A stretch of DNA of 17,056 bases from DATJUC01 sp035502675 (lineage in GTDB: Bacteria > Vulcanimicrobiota > Vulcanimicrobiia > Vulcanimicrobiales > Vulcanimicrobiaceae), in contig DATJUC010000231.1 of assembly GCA_035502675.1 (NCBI GenBank), positions 1 through 17,056 of the forward strand. The letters run 5' to 3'. How positions within the stretch are numbered: the first letter of the stretch is position 1; the number at the start of each line of letters is the position of its first letter. Below are positions 14,506 to 17,056 of this stretch, one piece after another. Below the pieces are notes generated by a model, which made no database searches, was not told the DNA's origin, and saw only the letters and a list, made by a program, of their open reading frames with translations. The translations under genes were made by a program, and so were the position numbers.

Positions 14506-15633
14506 GTGGGCAGCGAGAACCGGGTGTGGGCGACTCCGGACTGCGGACGGGCGGCGGGCAAGGTGAACTTGCTCGCCGTTCTCGCGCGCGGCGACCGCAA
14601 TCCCGTGGCCGCCGCGCTCGAGCAACTCGCCGACGTCGCAGCGATCGCCTATCATACGGCCGGTTCGGCCCTGGAATGGGCGGCCGCGCACCCCGCCGAC
14701 GTCGTCGTCGTCGAGCATCGCGAAGGCGAACTCGACGCGCCGAAGTTCATCGAGTCGTTTCGCAACCTCGCCGATCGCCAGTTCGCCGTCGTCGTGATGG
14801 TCGCGGGCGACGAGACCGAGACGCGACATCGCGGCGCTCGCGCCGGCGCCAACGAGTTTGCGCGGCTGCCGGTCGAACCGGTCGAACTGGAAGCACACCT
14901 TCGAAACGCATTGCTGATGGCGCGGCACCGTCGCGAGCTGCTGGAGCGCTCCGCCGCGGCGTTGGAATCAAAAGAGCTCGAGACGCTTTTCAAGTTGGCG
15001 CGCGCTGCCGAGTTTCGCGACGACGTCACCGGGATGCACATCGTTCGCGTCGGACATATGACCGCGGCTCTCGCGCGAGCGATGGGGCTGCCGCAGCGCG
15101 ACTGCGACGTACTCGCCCAGGCCGCGCCGATGCACGACATCGGAAAGATCGCCGTTCCGGACGACATCTTGCTCAAGCCCGGGCCGCTGACGCCGGACGA
15201 GTTTGCGGTCATGCGCCGGCATGCCGCCGCCGGATACGACATCCTCAAGGGAGGCGATTCTCCGATCTTGCGGGCGGCCGCCGAAATCGCGTTGACGCAC
15301 CACGAGCGCTGGGACGGGACCGGTTATCCGCGGCGCCTGCGAGGCTGCGAGATTCCACTCTCCGGACGTCTGTGCAGCCTTGCCGACGTCTTCGACGCGC
15401 TGACGTCGGCTCGCCCGTATAAGCCGGCATGGGCGCCCGACCGGGCCATCGCCGCGCTATTGTCGGGCGCCGGAACGCAATTCGACCCGGAAGTCGTCGA
15501 CGCGTTCCACGCCGCCTATCCCGAGATCTGCGCGATCCGGCTGCGCTACGGCGATCTCGACCGCCCGGCGCACGAACGGTCGCCGGCGAGCGCATGGCGC
15601 GAGCGGCGCGGCGTGACGGCCGCGGACGCCTAG
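14506..15633 (+). CDS. HD-GYP c-di-GMP phosphodiesterase with degenerate receiver domain (RpfG-like)
   Basis: 375 residues from a GTG at 14506, with GGAG eight or so bases upstream; a later GTG (residue 20, V-N-L-L-A-V) is also possible. Residues about 20-140 have the length and strand pattern of a response-regulator receiver, but the phosphoacceptor position in A-D-V-V-V-V-E-H is Glu70 instead of Asp, the N-terminal acidic pair is missing, and the conserved Lys before Pro is Leu (A-R-L-P-V). A helix links it to an intact HD-GYP domain (about 165-345): H178, the H210-D211 pair in M-H-D-I-G-K, H265-H266-E-R-W-D-G-T-G-Y-P, and R-P-Y-K-P. It should hydrolyse c-di-GMP in the cytoplasm, without control by phosphorylation. 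It is divergent from the small peptide gene; the DUF4142 gene follows after 97 bases. Confidence 0.9.
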   Translation: MGSENRVWATPDCGRAAGKVNLLAVLARGDRNPVAAALEQLADVAAIAYHTAGSALEWAAAHPADVVVVEHREGELDAPKFIESFRNLADRQFAVVVMVAGDETETRHRGARAGANEFARLPVEPVELEAHLRNALLMARHRRELLERSAAALESKELETLFKLARAAEFRDDVTGMHIVRVGHMTAALARAMGLPQRDCDVLAQAAPMHDIGKIAVPDDILLKPGPLTPDEFAVMRRHAAAGYDILKGGDSPILRAAAEIALTHHERWDGTGYPRRLRGCEIPLSGRLCSLADVFDALTSARPYKPAWAPDRAIAALLSGAGTQFDPEVVDAFHAAYPEICAIRLRYGDLDRPAHERSPASAWRERRGVTAADA

Positions 15634-15730
15634 CTCGCCCAACCGTCCGCAACGAACGCCTCGCGTCTCCACCGGGCTCGGCCGGTTACTCCCAACCGCA
15701 ACGCGGGAAAACGTACCGTAAAGGGGAGTC

Positions 15731-16378
15731 ATGGTGAACGTTCGCGCGCTAGGTCTTTTCGTCGGAGTGGGAATTCTGCTCGCCGGTGTGCCCGGCATCG
15801 GGCGCGCGCAGAGCAGTATGACCGGTCCGACGACCGGCGGCCCCGGGAATCCGAGCCCTTCGAGTATCGATCGAGCTTTCGTCCCGCAGGCGCTGCGCGC
15901 TGGATATCTCGAGGTTCAGCAGGCGGCCGCCGAGCTTCGCGGGGGTCTGCTCGACCCGAGCGTTGCCTACTTCGCACGCCGCATGATCGCCGACCACACC
16001 GCTGCCGACTCACAACTCGCCGCGGTGGCGCAGAACCTCGGAATCGCCTATCCGAAGTCGCTCGTCGAGGTCGCGCGCGTCGGCGCCCAGCCGATCGGAC
16101 AACCCGCGCACGCGACGCCGCCTCCGGCGCCGCGATCGGTGCCCGCGTTCTTGCCGCAGCGCCAATACATGCAAGAGCAAGTGCAGTCTCACCAGCGCGC
16201 GATCGCGCTTTTCGAAAACGAGGTCCGCAACGGCGGAGCGCAGCAGCTTCGTACGGTGGCCGCCGCTGAGTTGCCGCAACTGCGCGCGCATCTGACGATG
16301 GCGCAGCAGTACGTGGCCAGCGGAACCATCACGCCGGTCGCGACGCCGACCCCGCCGGGTCCCGGAACGCCGCCCTAA
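15731..16378 (+). CDS. Secreted DUF4142-family protein
   Basis: 215 residues. AAAGGGGAG sits just before the ATG at 15731. Residues 1-26 form a Sec signal with likely cleavage at G-R-A-Q, so the protein is exported. The mature part fits DUF4142, a four-helix ferritin-like fold: F-V-P-Q-A-L-R-A-G-Y-L-E-V-Q-Q-A, then Y-F-A-R-R-M-I-A-D-H, and in the second half Q-S-H-Q-R-A-I-A-L-F-E and L-P-Q-L-R-A-H-L. The two halves are split by a Pro/Ala-rich insert (about 115-140), and the C-terminus is a Thr/Pro tail. The biochemical function of this family is not established; members are usually periplasmic. A strong hairpin follows the stop, so the gene probably ends its transcript. Confidence 0.82.
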   Translation: MVNVRALGLFVGVGILLAGVPGIGRAQSSMTGPTTGGPGNPSPSSIDRAFVPQALRAGYLEVQQAAAELRGGLLDPSVAYFARRMIADHTAADSQLAAVAQNLGIAYPKSLVEVARVGAQPIGQPAHATPPPAPRSVPAFLPQRQYMQEQVQSHQRAIALFENEVRNGGAQQLRTVAAAELPQLRAHLTMAQQYVASGTITPVATPTPPGPGTPP

Positions 16379-16397
16379 CCGGTCGCGAGAGCATCGC

Positions 16398-16419
16398 CGG
16401 GACGCCGATGGGCGTCCCG
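16398..16419 (+). terminator. Hairpin after the DUF4142 gene
   Basis: CGGGACGCC (16398-16406), loop GATG, GGCGTCCCG (16411-16419): a perfect 9-bp GC-rich stem 20 bases after the stop codon. ATTCTCC follows, only a weak T-tract, so termination may be incomplete and the cyclase gene 40 bases on could receive read-through. Confidence 0.6.
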
Positions 16420-16459
16420 ATTCTCCTGGAGGGAACGTCTCGGCCGATACCGGAGAGAG

Positions 16460-17056
16460 ATGCCGATGAATCCTCCCCTCGAGCACCGCGCGTTGCCTGC
16501 GGGTGAGGTCACCTTCCTCTTTACGGATATCGAGGGCAGTACCCGGCTGTGGGAGCGTGCCCCCGACGCAATGCGGAAAGGACTCGCGCGGCACGACGAC
16601 ATCCTTCAGGATGCCGTCGATCGTAACGCCGGGGCGGTCTTCAAGACCGCCGGCGACTCGTTCTTTGCCGTGTTCGAGAGGCCCCAAGACGCGCTGCGCG
16701 CGGCGACCGAGGCGCAACGCGCGCTGGCAAACGAATCCTGGCCGCGCGGCGTTCGCGAACTGCGCGTACGGATCGGATTGCACACCGGCCCCGCGGTTTT
16801 ACGGCGAGGCGACTATTTCGGACCGACGGTAAACCGCGTCGCCCGCCTGGCGGCCGCAGCGCACGGCGGCCAAATCCTGCTCTCTTCGACGACCGCGTCG
16901 CTGGTCGGCAACGCGCTCGACGGAGCCCAGCTGCGCGATCTCGGCAGCCACCGCCTCAAAGATCTCGGCGAACCGGAACGCATCTTTGCGGTCGTCGTTC
17001 CGGGGCTGGATTCCGATGTTCGTCCGCCTGCGTCGCTCGACGCGACGCCGAACAAT
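16460..17056 (+). CDS. Class III adenylate/guanylate cyclase domain protein, C-terminal part outside window
   Basis: 199 residues are visible with no stop. ATG at 16460 follows CGGAGAGAG; a second ATG at 16466 is equally possible. Residues 15-185 form a class III cyclase catalytic domain with all key residues: metal-binding Asp23 in F-T-D-I-E-G-S-T, Lys62 (purine recognition) and metal-binding Asp66 in K-T-A-G-D-S-F, H-T-G, Asp118 in D-Y-F-G, and the transition-state pair Asn125 and Arg129 in N-R-V-A-R. Lys62 and Asp118 together indicate ATP as the substrate, so cAMP is the likely product. The domain is at the N-terminus without a membrane anchor. In many high-GC bacteria such a domain is followed by an AAA-type ATPase, TPR repeats or a LuxR domain; what follows here is not visible. 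Confidence 0.88.
   Translation, partial: MPMNPPLEHRALPAGEVTFLFTDIEGSTRLWERAPDAMRKGLARHDDILQDAVDRNAGAVFKTAGDSFFAVFERPQDALRAATEAQRALANESWPRGVRELRVRIGLHTGPAVLRRGDYFGPTVNRVARLAAAAHGGQILLSSTTASLVGNALDGAQLRDLGSHRLKDLGEPERIFAVVVPGLDSDVRPPASLDATPNN

Noticed and set aside
16010..16783. 257-codon frame on the minus strand across the DUF4142 and cyclase genes
   Set aside because: It lies opposite two well-supported genes and has an Arg-rich shadow composition.
1..17056. CRISPR array, tRNA/rRNA genes, insertion sequence or prophage
   Set aside because: I saw no regularly spaced repeats, transposase or integrase, phage genes, or tRNA/rRNA-like sequence in the window.

Overview
The window is GC-rich (roughly two-thirds G+C by eye) and gene-dense, with strong third-position GC bias, Shine-Dalgarno-type ribosome binding sites, Sec signal peptides and lipoprotein signals. 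That points to a free-living, probably diderm, high-GC bacterium. The mix of large Asp-box beta-propeller proteins, a LuxR regulator with TPR-like repeats, a class III cyclase and a DUF4142 protein resembles soil lineages such as Eremiobacterota/WPS-2 or Acidobacteriota. This is a guess from gene content, not from a marker gene; no rRNA or tRNA is present.

Layout. (1) 1-4970, minus strand: a likely operon running right to left, made of a 1042-residue secreted VPS10/sortilin-like propeller protein, a GNAT acetyltransferase with an anti-sigma-kinase-like N-terminal region, and a GTG-started lipoprotein that overlaps it and leaves the window at position 1. (2) 4989-5393, minus: a small hypothetical protein with an excellent Shine-Dalgarno but no good start codon, followed by a strong intrinsic terminator that lies only 19 bases before the propeller gene. 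(3) 5469-6635, plus: an FMN-dependent alpha-hydroxy-acid oxidase/dehydrogenase, convergent with (4) 6655-7347, minus: a six-helix GPR1/FUN34/YaaH (SatP-type) acetate transporter. (5) 7463-11512, plus: a diguanylate cyclase-like protein with a GGQEF motif, then a second propeller protein that is a clear paralogue of the first. (6) 11576-12706, plus: a lipoprotein with virginiamycin-B-lyase-like propeller repeats. (7) 12685-14390, minus: a 40-codon predicted secreted peptide followed by a LuxR-type regulator with a TPR-like sensor region. (8) 14506-17056, plus: a degenerate receiver fused to an intact HD-GYP phosphodiesterase, a secreted DUF4142 protein, and the start of a class III nucleotide cyclase cut by the window end.

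How it fits together. Two themes stand out. One is cell-surface or periplasmic propeller proteins (two large paralogues and one lipoprotein). The other is nucleotide second-messenger signalling: a GGDEF-like protein, an HD-GYP phosphodiesterase and a cAMP-type cyclase within 10 kb. The hydroxy-acid oxidase and acetate transporter could act together in using small organic acids. The best candidate for something undescribed is the small secreted peptide gene directly upstream of the TPR-LuxR regulator. The arrangement is like a peptide-pheromone and receptor pair, but with a LuxR-type output domain. That function is inference from layout only.
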